Part shown: in pieces, positions 1 through 9,339 of the stretch | How positions within the stretch are numbered: the stretch's first letter is position 1 | Layout of the letters: each line of letters starts with the position of its first letter | Source: CALMEH01 sp031409875 | GTDB taxonomy: Bacteria > Acidobacteriota > Blastocatellia > Pyrinomonadales > Pyrinomonadaceae | Direction: 5' to 3' | Assembly: GCA_031409875.1 (NCBI GenBank) | Contig: JANNYB010000215.1 | Span: 24,068-88,067, forward strand | Length of the DNA: 64,000 nucleotides | Translations under genes and position numbers: made by a program | The notes under the pieces: model-generated | Told to the model about the DNA's origin: nothing | What the model saw: only the letters and a program-made list of their open reading frames with translations | The model's database searches: none

Positions 1-2
1 TA

Positions 3-473
3 ATCTATCCTGAACCTAATGTTGATAGTGAATTGTTAGCGGATAAGACTTTAGACTCTTTGGCAAGAAAGCTCGAAAGCGGGTTTATTATCGAAGTAAG
101 TGTTCCCGCCATTTCCAAAGCGATTGCTAAAGGGCTTTGGTTAAATTATAAAAGAGACCATATTATCGGCAAGGAAGTTATTGAATATGATGACGATTAT
201 CACGGCAAAACTTATCAGATAGACAACCAAGAAGATGTAGAAACAACTTGTATGCGTTCTTGTTTATATGAAATTTGCAAAAACGATGAAGAAAGGAAAA
301 TACTTGTTGATTATTACGACCAAAGAGATGAAAAATTGAAAGACCAAAGAAAGCTGATTGCCGAGCGTTTTCAAATCACAATGAACACTCTAGCGGCTAA
401 AGTGATGCGTCTGCGCGAGAAATTAAATAAATGTAAAGACGAATGTCTGAAAAACCACGCAACTGTGTCATAA
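3..473 (+). CDS. ECF-type RNA polymerase sigma factor, 5' end outside window
   Basis: The reading frame is open from the first bases of the window, so the N-terminus is missing. A TTG at 33 is not needed as a start. The C-terminal part (MNTLAAKVMRLREKLNKC and the preceding helix with KLIAERFQI) matches sigma region 4, the helix-turn-helix that reads the -35 element, in the ECF group found beside CHAT proteins in Acidobacteriota and Cyanobacteria. The central CLYEICKNDEERKILVDYY segment is the usual entry to region 4. The protein probably directs RNA polymerase to the promoters of this locus. It is followed after 64 nt by an anti-sigma-like membrane protein and then a TPR-CHAT protein, the usual order for this group. 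Family assignment is from motif memory; the partner relationship is inferred from order. Confidence 0.75.
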   Translation: MYPEPNVDSELLADKTLDSLARKLESGFIIEVSVPAISKAIAKGLWLNYKRDHIIGKEVIEYDDDYHGKTYQIDNQEDVETTCMRSCLYEICKNDEERKILVDYYDQRDEKLKDQRKLIAERFQITMNTLAAKVMRLREKLNKCKDECLKNHATVS

Positions 474-494
474 AACCGAAATTCTTGACACTAC
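467..494 (+). promoter_or_regulatory. Candidate ECF promoter copy 1 (GTCAT-N15-GACACTAC)
   Basis: GTCAT at 467-471 is followed after exactly 15 nt by GACACTAC at 487-494, 43 nt before the start of the anti-sigma-like gene. The same two boxes with the same 15-nt gap precede the genes at 6748 and 7588. The first box overlaps the stop codon of the sigma gene. A spacing of about 15-17 nt is normal for ECF -35/-10 pairs. That the sigma factor just upstream reads it is inference. Confidence 0.5.
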
Positions 495-537
495 AAATTG
501 AGGCATAGTATTTTGATGCCGATTTTGATTTAAAATA

Positions 538-1590
538 ATGACCGAATCACAACAAACAGAAGAAATTAAACGCTATCTTTTCTCCGAAATGTCTGATGAA
601 GAAAGCGATGCTCACGAAGAACGGTATTATGCCGATGCTGAATATTTTAATGAATTAGTCGGACTCGAAACCGATTTGATTGACCGTTACGCCATCGGAA
701 AATTAAACGGCAAAGACTTGCAAAGATTTGAACAATCTCTCGAAAAATCTCCCGAAAGACGCAAAAAAATTGCCGATGCCCGAATCTTCCAAAACCTCAT
801 TGCCGAAGAAAAAGCAAACCGCAAAACCATCGTCATTGCCGCACCGACTTTCTGGGAAAAGTTAAGCGAATATTTCAAAATCTCCACTTCCGGCTTAAAA
901 CTCGCCGCCGGAACTTTAGCAATTTTACTAATTTGCACTGCCTCATTTCTGGTTTATCGAAATACTATAATGCAAAAAGATTTTGCCGACAATGAAAGGC
1001 AACAACGTCAAGAGCAAGAATTAGATGAACAGAAAAAACGACAACAACAAGAATCGGAAGAGCAAAAAAGAATTGATGAACAACGCCGCCAAGATGAATT
1101 AAATAATCGCCAATCCGAAAATTCAAATATAAATGCACAACCGAACACCGAACAGCGGCAAATCGAAAATGAACAGCGGCAAAAAGATATAGAAAAACGC
1201 CAAAAACAAATTGATGAATTAGAAAAGCGACGCGACATAAAGCCTTCGATCCGTCAAAATGAACAACCTGCAAATGAAACCATAGCGGTTGAAATTTCAC
1301 CTGTTGGCGCAGGCGAGATTAAGCTAACTCAAGGCAAAACCGATAATGTTAATACTGAATTTATTGCCCAATTGCCGAAAAATAATGATTACGACAAGAT
1401 TGAGATTAAGCTCAATGGCGTAACTATCAAAACCATAGATATAGCATTCGCGCAAAAAACGGCGGTTTTTGATTTAACAGTAAATCAAATAAATGACGCA
1501 GAAATTGAAATAAAACCGATTAGCGATACCCGAAGCGGTTCGGTATCGGTCAGCAAATTCAAGTTGAAATTGAAGAAAAAAAAGAAGTGA
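538..1590 (+). CDS. Anti-sigma-like single-pass membrane protein with coiled coil
   Basis: This 350-residue protein starts with a short cytosolic domain (YLFSEMSDEESDAHEERYY, residues ~13-31, then LIDRYAIGKL). That domain is characteristic of the partner of ECF factors next to CHAT genes. One membrane helix lies at ~119-140 (LAAGTLAILLICTASFLVY). It is followed by a long Gln/Glu/Arg/Lys coiled coil (~147-235) and a predicted beta-rich extracytoplasmic domain (~250-345) ending in a lysine-rich tail. There is no HxxxCxxC zinc site, so it is not a classical ZAS anti-sigma factor. It lies between the sigma gene and the CHAT gene, 9 nt upstream of the latter. Likely role: holding the sigma factor at the membrane and passing on an envelope signal. 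This is inference from position and topology. Confidence 0.6.
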   Translation: MTESQQTEEIKRYLFSEMSDEESDAHEERYYADAEYFNELVGLETDLIDRYAIGKLNGKDLQRFEQSLEKSPERRKKIADARIFQNLIAEEKANRKTIVIAAPTFWEKLSEYFKISTSGLKLAAGTLAILLICTASFLVYRNTIMQKDFADNERQQRQEQELDEQKKRQQQESEEQKRIDEQRRQDELNNRQSENSNINAQPNTEQRQIENEQRQKDIEKRQKQIDELEKRRDIKPSIRQNEQPANETIAVEISPVGAGEIKLTQGKTDNVNTEFIAQLPKNNDYDKIEIKLNGVTIKTIDIAFAQKTAVFDLTVNQINDAEIEIKPISDTRSGSVSVSKFKLKLKKKKK

Positions 1591-1599
1591 GCAAAAAAC

Positions 1600-4500
1600 A
1601 TGTATAAGACAAAATCAAATTCAGAAAAAGCGGCGTTTAATTATATTTTGGCAGTTTGTCTAGCTGTCTTATTTTTCTCTTTCAATCTTTTCGGGCAAAT
1701 ATCGGTTGCAGATGTGCGTGAACTAAAATTCGGAAAATCGCAGGAAAGAAAGATAAATTCCGGAGATTTGCACGAACATAAATTAGCTTTGCGCTCCGAG
1801 CAGGTTTTGTTTGTCGAACTTCAGGAAGAAACCTATAACGTCAAGGTCGAATTACTCAGAACGGACGACAAACAAATCATTGCGGAAACTGATTTGGGCG
1901 GTGGTTATGACCGTGAAAATTTGATTTTTGTAGCAAACGGCGGCGAATATTTATTGCGGATAAGTGCTTCTGAAAATCAATTCGGCAACGGTAGTTATCG
2001 GTTTGTGGCGCGACTTTCCGATTCGCTTACGGAAACCGATAAAACACGCATCGAAGCCTTGAAATTATTGTCTGAAGCCACAATTTTGCAGAAGGAAAAC
2101 ACCGCCGTAAATATCCGCGAAGCCATCAAAAAGCGCGAACAAGCCTTGATTCTTTGGCAAAATATCGGCGATAAATATTGGGAAGGTCGCACACTTGACC
2201 GACTCGGAACAGCACACAACGCTCTACTCGAAAACAACAAAGCCGTCGAATATCTTGACCGCACATTACAAATCGTCAAACTATCGGATGACAAACCGCT
2301 CGAAGCCGCCACGCTGAATACTATTGGTTCGATGAACAACGGTTTTGGCGAACACCAAATCGCTATTGATTACTACAATCAGGCATTAAGTTTGTTTAAG
2401 GCGGAAAAAAATAAACTCGGAATTGCTTATTATTATCTTTTTTTTGGAAATGCTTACAACGGATTGGAGGAAAAGCCGAAAGCCGTAGAACAATTTGAAA
2501 TCGGGTTAAAGCTGGCGCAGGAACTGAAAAATAACGATTTAGAAGCCGAGTTTTTAAATTCACTCGGATTTATGGCAGATTCGATGGGCGATAAAAAGAA
2601 GGCTTTAACCTTACTTAATCAATCTTTAGCAAAATGGTTGGCTAAAAATAACAACGGCAGAGCGGTAACATTATTGAATATTGGTAAAAGTCTGAGGTCT
2701 CAAAAAGATTATGACAAAGCCTTGGAATCTTGCAATCAAGCACGAGAACTTTACAAATCAGCAAAAAACAGAGGTGGAGAAATTAATGTTTTAATAGAGA
2801 CAAGCCTTATTCTCCAAAATAAAAAAGAATATGAGAAGTCAATTGAACTCGACAAAGAATTATTAGAATATTTTCGAGAATTTGGTATTAAAGTATGGGA
2901 AGTAATGCTTGTTTCTCGTATAGCGAGTTCTTATGGAAGTTTGGGAAAAAATAAAGAAGCAGTAGAAAATGCTGAAATAGTTTCGACAATTGAAGAAACT
3001 GTTTTTGAAAGAGCATCTGAAAAAGTAAAAAAGTTATATCAAGATATAATGAAAGGTCAAAAAGCCCTTACTTTTTTGACAATTGCCAGAATTTATGAAA
3101 ATACGGGGGATTTCGATAATGCTTTAATTTATCAGGAAAAATCACTAAGTTATTTTGAGAAAGAGGGTGATAAAAAAGACAAACTGACTATATCATCAAT
3201 TCTTGGCGCAATCGCACAGCTTTATCGCTTTAAATACAATTATGACAAAGCCTTAGAATATCTAGATCGAGCTTTGAAAATTGCCGAAGATAATGGTGAT
3301 AAAACGCAAATTGCCCGTATGCAAAATTCTATCGGGCTAATGTATGGAGAAAAACAAGACAGACAAAAAGCACTGGAATTTTATGAAAAATCGCTTCTTA
3401 CATTTCGCTCGCTGAAAGATGGAGAATATTTTGATAAAGATTTAGATAAAGTTACGGAAGCAAATGTTCTCGGGAATATCGGCTTGCATTATTTGGAAAC
3501 AGGAAAACCTGATAAAGCAATCGAACACTACAACCAAGCATTGAAAATATTTGATGATGTTACAGATATAAATTACATTGATACAAAAGCCTCCATTTTG
3601 TCTAGAATTGCAGGATATTATTCCTTTACAGGCGATAATCAAAAAGCTATCGAAATTTATAATCAAGCCCTAGAATTATTTAAAAAAGCACCTGAAAACA
3701 TAAAAAATCTATCAAAAAATAGAACAACTGAAGCGTATATGCTTAATAATCTCGGAGTAGTTTATTCAAAAATGGGCGATATGAAATTAGCCTTAGAAAA
3801 ATATACGCAAGCCTTTGATATTGCTATAAATGTAAAAGAGTATGATGCTGCGATAGCATTTCTCAGAAATATTGCTAGTGCAAACTTTGAGATTGGAGGA
3901 AAACAGAAGGCAATAACTCAACTTGAAAGAGTTTTACAGTATAGTCGGGACATCAAAAGCAAAAGCATAGAAATGAAAGCTCTCGATGATATTGGTTTTA
4001 TCTATGCGGTTTTATTGGATACTAAGAAGGCTATCACCTATTATTCGTTAGCATTAAAGATTGCTCAAGACATTTCCGATAAAAATCAAGAAGCGTCAAT
4101 ATTAAACAGGTTAGGTAATATTTTCGGTTATTTAAGTGAAAATGATAAAGCCTTTGAATATATTAATCGTGCCTCAATAATTTATCAAGAACTCGGTGAT
4201 AAAGACGGAATTGGAACAACTTTAAATAATAAAGCGGTTCTTTATTCAAGCATCGGTGAAATGGGAAAAGCCTCAGAGCTATATGAACAAGCCTTAGCAA
4301 TTAGCCGCGAAATTAAAGACAAAGCAGGTGAATCAACAAATTTGACAAATATTGCGATTGGTTATGCTGATTTGGGGGAAAATGAATTAGCTATTGATTA
4401 TTTTCAACAATCAATAAAGCTGAGTCGTGAGGTTGGATTCAAAAGAGACCAAGTAAATGCCTTAAGTGGGCTTGGTAAAATCAACTTAGAAATAGGTAAA

Positions 4501-6555
4501 AAAGAAAAGAATTCTCAATATCTTAACAAAAGCCTGATTTATTTTCAGGATGCGTTAAAGATTAGCCGAGAATCGGATTATAAAACGGGCGAATCTTCAG
4601 CCTTGACCGGAATTGGAAGAGTTTATACTGAAACAGGGCAAAAAGAAAAAGCCTTAACACATTTAACCGAGGGTTTACAACTTGCTCAAAAATATCAGAA
4701 CAAATTTCATGAAGACATTTGTAATTTTTATCTTGGAGTATTATACGAAAAAAACGGCGAGTTTGATAAAGCCATCGAAAAATATCAAGAAGCCTTAACG
4801 CTTGCGCGGACAATTATTGATAAAGATGTCGAAGCCAAAGCGTTGAAAGGTTTGATGTCGGTTTGGAAAGCGAAAGGAATTAATTCTTTGGCGATTTTTT
4901 ACGGGAAACAAGCGGTTAATAAATATCAGGAATTGCGTGGTTCTATTCGGAATTTGAATCGTGCAACGCAAGACGTTTTCCGCGATAAGATTACGGATTC
5001 TTACCGCGAATTGGCTGATATTTTGATTGAAGCCGGGCGTTTAGCCGAAGCCGAACAGGTTTTGGCAATGCTCAAGGAACAAGAAAATTACGAGTTCACG
5101 CGCGACGGTTCGGAAGCTAAAGAACTCTTGTCGAAAAAAGTAATTACGGACACCAGAGAACAAAAAGAGATAGCTGAATATGCGCGTCTTGCCGATGTTT
5201 TAATCGCCAAAGGTCAGCGAAAAAGCGAATTGGAATATAAAGAAAGAACTAAAGAAGAACAGGTTGAATATGAGCAATTAGTTAAAGAAATTGATGAGGC
5301 AAACCAAGGTGTTAAGAAGTTTTTTGAAAGAATGAAAGCGGAATTTACCCAAAAAACGGAAACCGGAGGAACTATTACAGGTCAAAACATCATCGAATTA
5401 CGAAATAACTTGAAGAAAATTAAAGCCGAAACAGGTGAAAATGTGATTGTGATTTCAACCTATCTTTTGCCGCAACGCTTTCGCGCTATTATCACTACGG
5501 CTGATGCCACGGTTGACCGTAAAACAGAATATAAAACTCTGAATTTAGATGGAAAAGCGGTTAATGAGAAGATACGCGACTTTAAGGGAGCTTTAAAAAA
5601 CCCGAAATCCGACCCTAAACTTTTAGGAAAAGAACTCTACGAAATATTTATTCGACCGCTCGAAAACGACATCAAAAATTCAAAGGCGACAACAATTCTT
5701 TGGTCATTAGACGGAAATTTGCGCTATATTCCGATTGGAACTTTGTATGACGGCAAACAATATTTGGCGGAGCGTTTTCAAAATGCCGTAATTACGCTCG
5801 GAAGCGACAGCGATTTATTTTCTAAACCGAGCCGCGAAGGTTGGCGCGTTTTGGGTTTGGGCGTTTCTAAGGAATACATCGGTCTTCCCGGTTTGTCCAA
5901 TGTGCCGTTCGAACTCGGTTCGATTGTTCGCAATGAGAAAAATCCGCAAGAAACTCAAGGTGTATTGCCGGGTCTAAGTCTTTTGAATGAGGAATTTACC
6001 GACAACAGTTTCTCCGGCAGTTTGCAATTTAAGCCGAATACCAAACCATTTAATGTGGTTCATTTGGCAACGCATTTTCTTTTAAAAACCAATCGGGATG
6101 ATTCGGGCATTTTGCTCGGAGACGGAAATTTGTTGTCGCTTTCAAAATTTAAAACGGAAAGCCGTTTTGATTTCTTCGAGGTTGATTTGCTGACGCTTTC
6201 GGCTTGTGAAACGGGCGTTACAATCGGCGACAGCAACGGCGGGGAAGTTGAAAGTCTCGGAATGTTGGGACGGCAAAAAGGTGCGAAATCGGTTTTAGTA
6301 ACGCTTTGGAAAGTTGCCGATACCAGCACGGCAAGGCTGATGTCGGAATTTTATCGTCTTCATCAAGCAAATCCGAACTGGACAAAAGTCAAGTCATTAC
6401 ACGAAGCCCAACGCGCAATGATGGCGGGAAAACTGAATCCGCCTTGTGAAAAATCAGTCAGCGGGAATAGTAATTCGGCTGTTACCACAAATAAATGCGA
6501 TTTTTCCCATCCTTATTATTGGTCGTCATTCGTTTTGATTGGTAATTGGAGATAA
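1600..6555 (+). CDS. Exported TPR-CHAT (caspase-like) protein
   Basis: A very large 1651-residue protein. Residues ~10-31 form a hydrophobic export signal ending FNLFGQ. A beta-type domain (~35-135) is followed by roughly twenty tetratricopeptide repeats (~150-1110; recurring A-x-x-Y-x-x-A-L and G-x-A-Y patterns), then a helical stretch to ~1290. The C-terminal CHAT domain (~1310-1651) carries the expected dyad: His1492 in VVHLATH and Cys1536 in LTLSACETG. CHAT proteins are clan CD cysteine peptidases related to caspases and separase, and TPRs usually sense or bind the trigger. The gene ends a three-gene unit with the sigma and anti-sigma-like genes and is followed by a strong terminator. The target, and whether it is a true protease, are not visible from sequence. 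Confidence 0.85.
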   Translation: MYKTKSNSEKAAFNYILAVCLAVLFFSFNLFGQISVADVRELKFGKSQERKINSGDLHEHKLALRSEQVLFVELQEETYNVKVELLRTDDKQIIAETDLGGGYDRENLIFVANGGEYLLRISASENQFGNGSYRFVARLSDSLTETDKTRIEALKLLSEATILQKENTAVNIREAIKKREQALILWQNIGDKYWEGRTLDRLGTAHNALLENNKAVEYLDRTLQIVKLSDDKPLEAATLNTIGSMNNGFGEHQIAIDYYNQALSLFKAEKNKLGIAYYYLFFGNAYNGLEEKPKAVEQFEIGLKLAQELKNNDLEAEFLNSLGFMADSMGDKKKALTLLNQSLAKWLAKNNNGRAVTLLNIGKSLRSQKDYDKALESCNQARELYKSAKNRGGEINVLIETSLILQNKKEYEKSIELDKELLEYFREFGIKVWEVMLVSRIASSYGSLGKNKEAVENAEIVSTIEETVFERASEKVKKLYQDIMKGQKALTFLTIARIYENTGDFDNALIYQEKSLSYFEKEGDKKDKLTISSILGAIAQLYRFKYNYDKALEYLDRALKIAEDNGDKTQIARMQNSIGLMYGEKQDRQKALEFYEKSLLTFRSLKDGEYFDKDLDKVTEANVLGNIGLHYLETGKPDKAIEHYNQALKIFDDVTDINYIDTKASILSRIAGYYSFTGDNQKAIEIYNQALELFKKAPENIKNLSKNRTTEAYMLNNLGVVYSKMGDMKLALEKYTQAFDIAINVKEYDAAIAFLRNIASANFEIGGKQKAITQLERVLQYSRDIKSKSIEMKALDDIGFIYAVLLDTKKAITYYSLALKIAQDISDKNQEASILNRLGNIFGYLSENDKAFEYINRASIIYQELGDKDGIGTTLNNKAVLYSSIGEMGKASELYEQALAISREIKDKAGESTNLTNIAIGYADLGENELAIDYFQQSIKLSREVGFKRDQVNALSGLGKINLEIGKKEKNSQYLNKSLIYFQDALKISRESDYKTGESSALTGIGRVYTETGQKEKALTHLTEGLQLAQKYQNKFHEDICNFYLGVLYEKNGEFDKAIEKYQEALTLARTIIDKDVEAKALKGLMSVWKAKGINSLAIFYGKQAVNKYQELRGSIRNLNRATQDVFRDKITDSYRELADILIEAGRLAEAEQVLAMLKEQENYEFTRDGSEAKELLSKKVITDTREQKEIAEYARLADVLIAKGQRKSELEYKERTKEEQVEYEQLVKEIDEANQGVKKFFERMKAEFTQKTETGGTITGQNIIELRNNLKKIKAETGENVIVISTYLLPQRFRAIITTADATVDRKTEYKTLNLDGKAVNEKIRDFKGALKNPKSDPKLLGKELYEIFIRPLENDIKNSKATTILWSLDGNLRYIPIGTLYDGKQYLAERFQNAVITLGSDSDLFSKPSREGWRVLGLGVSKEYIGLPGLSNVPFELGSIVRNEKNPQETQGVLPGLSLLNEEFTDNSFSGSLQFKPNTKPFNVVHLATHFLLKTNRDDSGILLGDGNLLSLSKFKTESRFDFFEVDLLTLSACETGVTIGDSNGGEVESLGMLGRQKGAKSVLVTLWKVADTSTARLMSEFYRLHQANPNWTKVKSLHEAQRAMMAGKLNPPCEKSVSGNSNSAVTTNKCDFSHPYYWSSFVLIGNWR

Positions 6556-6580
6556 TTGTCGAAAAACATCTTGTAAATTT

Positions 6581-6618
6581 AAAGGCGAGGAAGAAACTCC
6601 TCGCCTTTATTTTCTTTT
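6581..6618 (+). terminator. Intrinsic terminator after the CHAT gene
   Basis: A perfect 11-bp stem (6581-6591 with 6598-6608, core GGCGAGGA/TCCTCGCC) with a 6-nt loop is followed by a T-rich run to 6618. It lies 25 nt after the CHAT stop codon, so it ends the sigma / anti-sigma / CHAT unit before the next promoter. Confidence 0.85.
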
Positions 6619-6652
6619 AAAATCAATTTTTCAAAAAACATTTCTACTTTCT

Positions 6653-6680
6653 GTCATTTTTTCCATAAATCAGACACCGC
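6653..6680 (+). promoter_or_regulatory. Candidate ECF promoter copy 2 (GTCAT-N15-GACACCGC)
   Basis: GTCAT 6653-6657 and GACACCGC 6673-6680 are separated by 15 nt, as upstream of 538 and 7588. The whole leader 6641-6747 also resembles 7481-7587: a shared CTTTC[T/C]GTCATTTTTT, a shared GCAAA block, a shared TTTTGTT[C/T]TTG block and an identical AAAAGGAGAAT ribosome site. One leader therefore looks like a copy of the other. Confidence 0.55.
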
Positions 6681-6747
6681 TAATTAAGAGAGCAAAGTTC
6701 GATTTTGTTCTTGGACTTAATTTTAAGAAATAAAAGGAGAATGATTG

Positions 6748-7407
6748 ATGGGAAAAATAGTTATTATCACGGCGATTTTAATTTTCGGTATTTTGGCGAA
6801 TCCGGTTTTTGTCAAGGCTCAAGAGTTGAGCGAAGACGAACTATTTCAAGGTTTGCAGCCGTTTATTCAATTTGACAAAAATAAAGCGAAGCGCAATCGG
6901 CACAAGAAAGACAAAGTTAGCAAAACTTATCTTAAATTAACCAAAACCGGCAAAAAATTTCCGAACGGATTGTTTGAATTGAAACTCGAATATGTCAAAA
7001 ACGGGCAATCAAAAGAGTTTATATTGGTTAATTCCGGTGTGCCGAGCAGTCAGTTTTTCCGCACCGGCGAGGATAGCCAGCGCGGTTCTTTTGAGCCTTT
7101 GCCGGAGGGAAGATGGTATATCTACGACATTTTATGGAAAGGCGGAAAAAATTCTTATAAAAGAAATTGGGGCGAAGGTCTCGGTCCGGTAAAAATTCCG
7201 CTCGATTATGTCTCGCCGGGCAAAACGGAACGAGGTGCGATTCTTTTCCATCTCGATTGGAATGCTGAGTATAGTCCGGGAACAGCCGGTTGTATCGGAG
7301 TTCGTTCGGTGGCGGACTTCAAACGCCTCGTAAAATGGTTGCGCGACACCGACCCGCGTAATTTGTATGTTGATTGGGGATTGGGCAGCGTTAAATTGCC
7401 GGATTAA
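6748..7407 (+). CDS. Exported L,D-transpeptidase-like (YkuD/Tlde1-type) protein
   Basis: Start ATG 6748 is chosen because AAAAGGAGA sits 7 nt upstream; the in-frame TTG at 6745 is too close. The 219-residue product has a signal peptide (ITAILIFGILANPVFVKA). Its C-terminal domain has the order expected of L,D-transpeptidase folds: PEGRWYIYD, then His168 (GAILFHLDW), then Cys182 in TAGCIGV. Such enzymes cleave or cross-link peptidoglycan stem peptides; the spacing is closer to the small DUF2778/Tlde1 branch than to classical YkuD. The gene has its own leader with the shared GTCAT-N15-GACAC element. The next gene has a near-identical leader, so they may be co-regulated although separated by 180 nt. 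The substrate is inferred; the fold call is moderately secure. Confidence 0.65.
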   Translation: MGKIVIITAILIFGILANPVFVKAQELSEDELFQGLQPFIQFDKNKAKRNRHKKDKVSKTYLKLTKTGKKFPNGLFELKLEYVKNGQSKEFILVNSGVPSSQFFRTGEDSQRGSFEPLPEGRWYIYDILWKGGKNSYKRNWGEGLGPVKIPLDYVSPGKTERGAILFHLDWNAEYSPGTAGCIGVRSVADFKRLVKWLRDTDPRNLYVDWGLGSVKLPD

Positions 7408-7433
7408 TTGAAAAAACGGCGGTTTTGAGTTCA

Positions 7434-7492
7434 CGGAAAGTCGGCAGATAGTTTGAAATTATCTATCGAAAAAAATTATCTGCAACTTTCCG
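7434..7492 (+). terminator. Imperfect inverted repeat between transcription units
   Basis: CGGAAAG (7434-7440) and GCAGATA (7444-7450) pair with TATCTGC (7477-7483) and CTTTCCG (7486-7492), with a 2-nt bulge on each side. The element lies just after the transpeptidase-like gene and runs into the next leader, where the T-run of 7496-7502 follows. It may work as a terminator or as an operator overlapping the GTCAT box. Confidence 0.45.
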
Positions 7493-7519
7493 TCATTTTT
7501 TTCAAACTTCCGACACTAC
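7492..7519 (+). promoter_or_regulatory. Candidate ECF promoter copy 3 (GTCAT-N15-GACACTAC)
   Basis: GTCAT 7492-7496 and GACACTAC 7512-7519 are again 15 nt apart. The distance from GACAC to the start codon is 76 nt here and 75 nt for copy 2. The following AAATTGA is also shared with the copy upstream of 538. Confidence 0.55.
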
Positions 7520-7587
7520 TAAATTGAAAGGGCAAAAAATTAGTTTTGTTTTTGACTTGAATAATTGAATTAAAAGGAGAATAAGTG

Positions 7588-8124
7588 ATGAAAAAGTTAA
7601 TGATTACGGTTGTCGGATTGGGTTTTGTTGCGTTGTTTTTGATGAGTGCGAAAATGACGGTTGAGTCGAAAGCGGGATTTATGAGCGTTATCCGCGAGAT
7701 AGATGTTTTGACTGATAAATCGGTTGAAACGATTGGCAATCAGCCGACGGTGATGAGTGTTAATCAGGCGAAACTGCTAATCGAAGAGAGAAAAATATCC
7801 ATCATTGAAAAACTTTGGGTTTTCCGCAATGAAGGAAGATTGCGTGAGAAATCCGATGAAGCTATCCAATTGCAATATGCCGCCGAAGACAACAAAAACA
7901 AAATTGCCAAGATTTACGATGATTTTGTTAATAGGGCGAAAAACGACATCAGGAGTTTGGATGAAGAAAAAGAAAGACTGTTGAAGTCGAAAAAAGAACT
8001 TTCCGATGGCGACATTGCAATTTTGGAGCAGAAATCAAAATTGATTGAAGAAAATATTGATGTGGTGAAGGCTTTGGGCGATTTGATGACAAGTTACGAA
8101 ACCATTTTTGAGAATAAAAAGTAA
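7588..8124 (+). CDS. Exported coiled-coil protein, function unknown
   Basis: ATG 7588 is preferred over GTG 7585 because AAAAGGAGA lies 7 nt before the ATG. The 178-residue product begins with one hydrophobic segment (LMITVVGLGFVALFLMSA), either a signal peptide or an anchor, and is otherwise helical and highly charged. Heptad-like stretches (~95-165) predict a coiled coil. I recognise no family. The muramidase gene follows after 11 nt, so the two are surely co-transcribed. A periplasmic chaperone or regulator for the downstream enzyme is one possibility, but nothing in the sequence proves it. Confidence 0.7.
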   Translation: MKKLMITVVGLGFVALFLMSAKMTVESKAGFMSVIREIDVLTDKSVETIGNQPTVMSVNQAKLLIEERKISIIEKLWVFRNEGRLREKSDEAIQLQYAAEDNKNKIAKIYDDFVNRAKNDIRSLDEEKERLLKSKKELSDGDIAILEQKSKLIEENIDVVKALGDLMTSYETIFENKK

Positions 8125-8135
8125 GGAGAAAAAAG

Positions 8136-9269
8136 ATGAAAAAGAAAACGATAATAGCGGCGAGTTTAATTTTAGGCATTTCGGCAAGTTCGATTTTTGC
8201 AGAAAATGGAACGATAAATGTCGAACAACAGAATGACAGCTTTAAACAGTCGAGAGATAACGCGCTCGGACTGCGTTCGACTTCGACGGATTTGATTTTT
8301 AATACGAGAAATTTGATAGCTGATGCCAAAACCAAAAGAAACAGAACTTACGGTAACAAAACGCGGATGCTGCCGAATCTTCCCGTGAAGACGAAACCTA
8401 AGCCGACACCGAAGAAAACGGAAAGAAAGCCGACATACAACAGACCGGAAAAAACAATTACGGAGAAATTGAACGTCAAAAACAAAAAAGACGATAAAAA
8501 TCCGAATAAATTTACGGAAAACAATAATAAGGTTACGAGAAATTTAACTCGCGGAAACACGGGCGAAAAACGTCTTTCAAAACAAAATACGAGATTGTCT
8601 CGGTTGATTTATAACGCCAAAAATCTCGAACGGCTTACGCCGATTGAGCGGGCAAAGGTTTTGGAAATGCACAAACGAATACTGAAAACGCCGCAGGGAC
8701 AGAATGTTTTGCTAACGATTCAGAAAGGCGAAGGCGGCGGATTGCTTGTTATTGTCGACAAAGGCAAGGGCAAATCCAAATTGTTCAAACAAAAGATGAG
8801 AAATCTGAACACAAGCACACATCCGGCAAATCAGTTTCCAAAAGGTATGCGATGCTTTTTCCATAGCAAATACGGTTGTTCGACTGCCGCCGGATTTTAT
8901 CAAATTACCAAAACCAATTTCGACAAAATGGCGAAATATCTCGGCATCAAAGATTTTTCCGAAGAATCTCAGCAAATTATGGCTTTGGAATTAATTAGAA
9001 CGGGCAAAGCCAAAACGGTTCGCGGCAATTTCAAAGGTCGAGGGTATGTCGAACTTATGAAAGGAAATGTTGATAACGCGATTCGATACGGCACGAACGA
9101 TTTTGCTTCATCGCGCTTTTCGGAATGGGGCGGCGCAAAAGCCGATTATCTCGGAATTTCGCGTCAAATTGCCAAAAACCAGAAGCGTTCCGACGGCTTG
9201 AAAGACCAAAAATATTTTCAAAGCTGGCTGGACGAAGTTGAAAACGAATCTGCGAATCAAAAAAATTAG
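8136..9269 (+). CDS. Exported muramidase with lambda R (GH104)-like C-terminal domain
   Basis: The start follows AAGGAG by 8 nt. Residues 1-22 are a signal peptide ending SIFAEN. Residues ~65-150 are a basic, Lys/Pro/Thr-rich low-complexity region that could bind the wall or DNA. The C-terminal half resembles the phage lambda endolysin (lytic transglycosylase): IQKGEGGG with candidate catalytic Glu199, AAGFYQITKTNF (251-262), LGIKDFSEESQQIMALELI (269-287) and a final FSEWGG. The enzyme should cut glycan strands in the periplasm. A bacterial gene using a phage-type muramidase beside an L,D-transpeptidase-like gene points to wall remodelling or to a lytic effector. Two extra Cys (240, 248) may form a disulfide. 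Confidence 0.65.
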   Translation: MKKKTIIAASLILGISASSIFAENGTINVEQQNDSFKQSRDNALGLRSTSTDLIFNTRNLIADAKTKRNRTYGNKTRMLPNLPVKTKPKPTPKKTERKPTYNRPEKTITEKLNVKNKKDDKNPNKFTENNNKVTRNLTRGNTGEKRLSKQNTRLSRLIYNAKNLERLTPIERAKVLEMHKRILKTPQGQNVLLTIQKGEGGGLLVIVDKGKGKSKLFKQKMRNLNTSTHPANQFPKGMRCFFHSKYGCSTAAGFYQITKTNFDKMAKYLGIKDFSEESQQIMALELIRTGKAKTVRGNFKGRGYVELMKGNVDNAIRYGTNDFASSRFSEWGGAKADYLGISRQIAKNQKRSDGLKDQKYFQSWLDEVENESANQKN

Positions 9270-9339
9270 GCTTGGAGCAACGAAAGAGTTTGTCGAAGTT
9301 TGGCAAATTCTTTCCAAATCAATATAAGGAGAAAAGAAA

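Noticed and set aside
965..1300. Minus-strand ORFs inside the anti-sigma-like gene
   Set aside because: They arise from the Gln/Glu/Arg-rich coiled coil read backwards and have no independent support.
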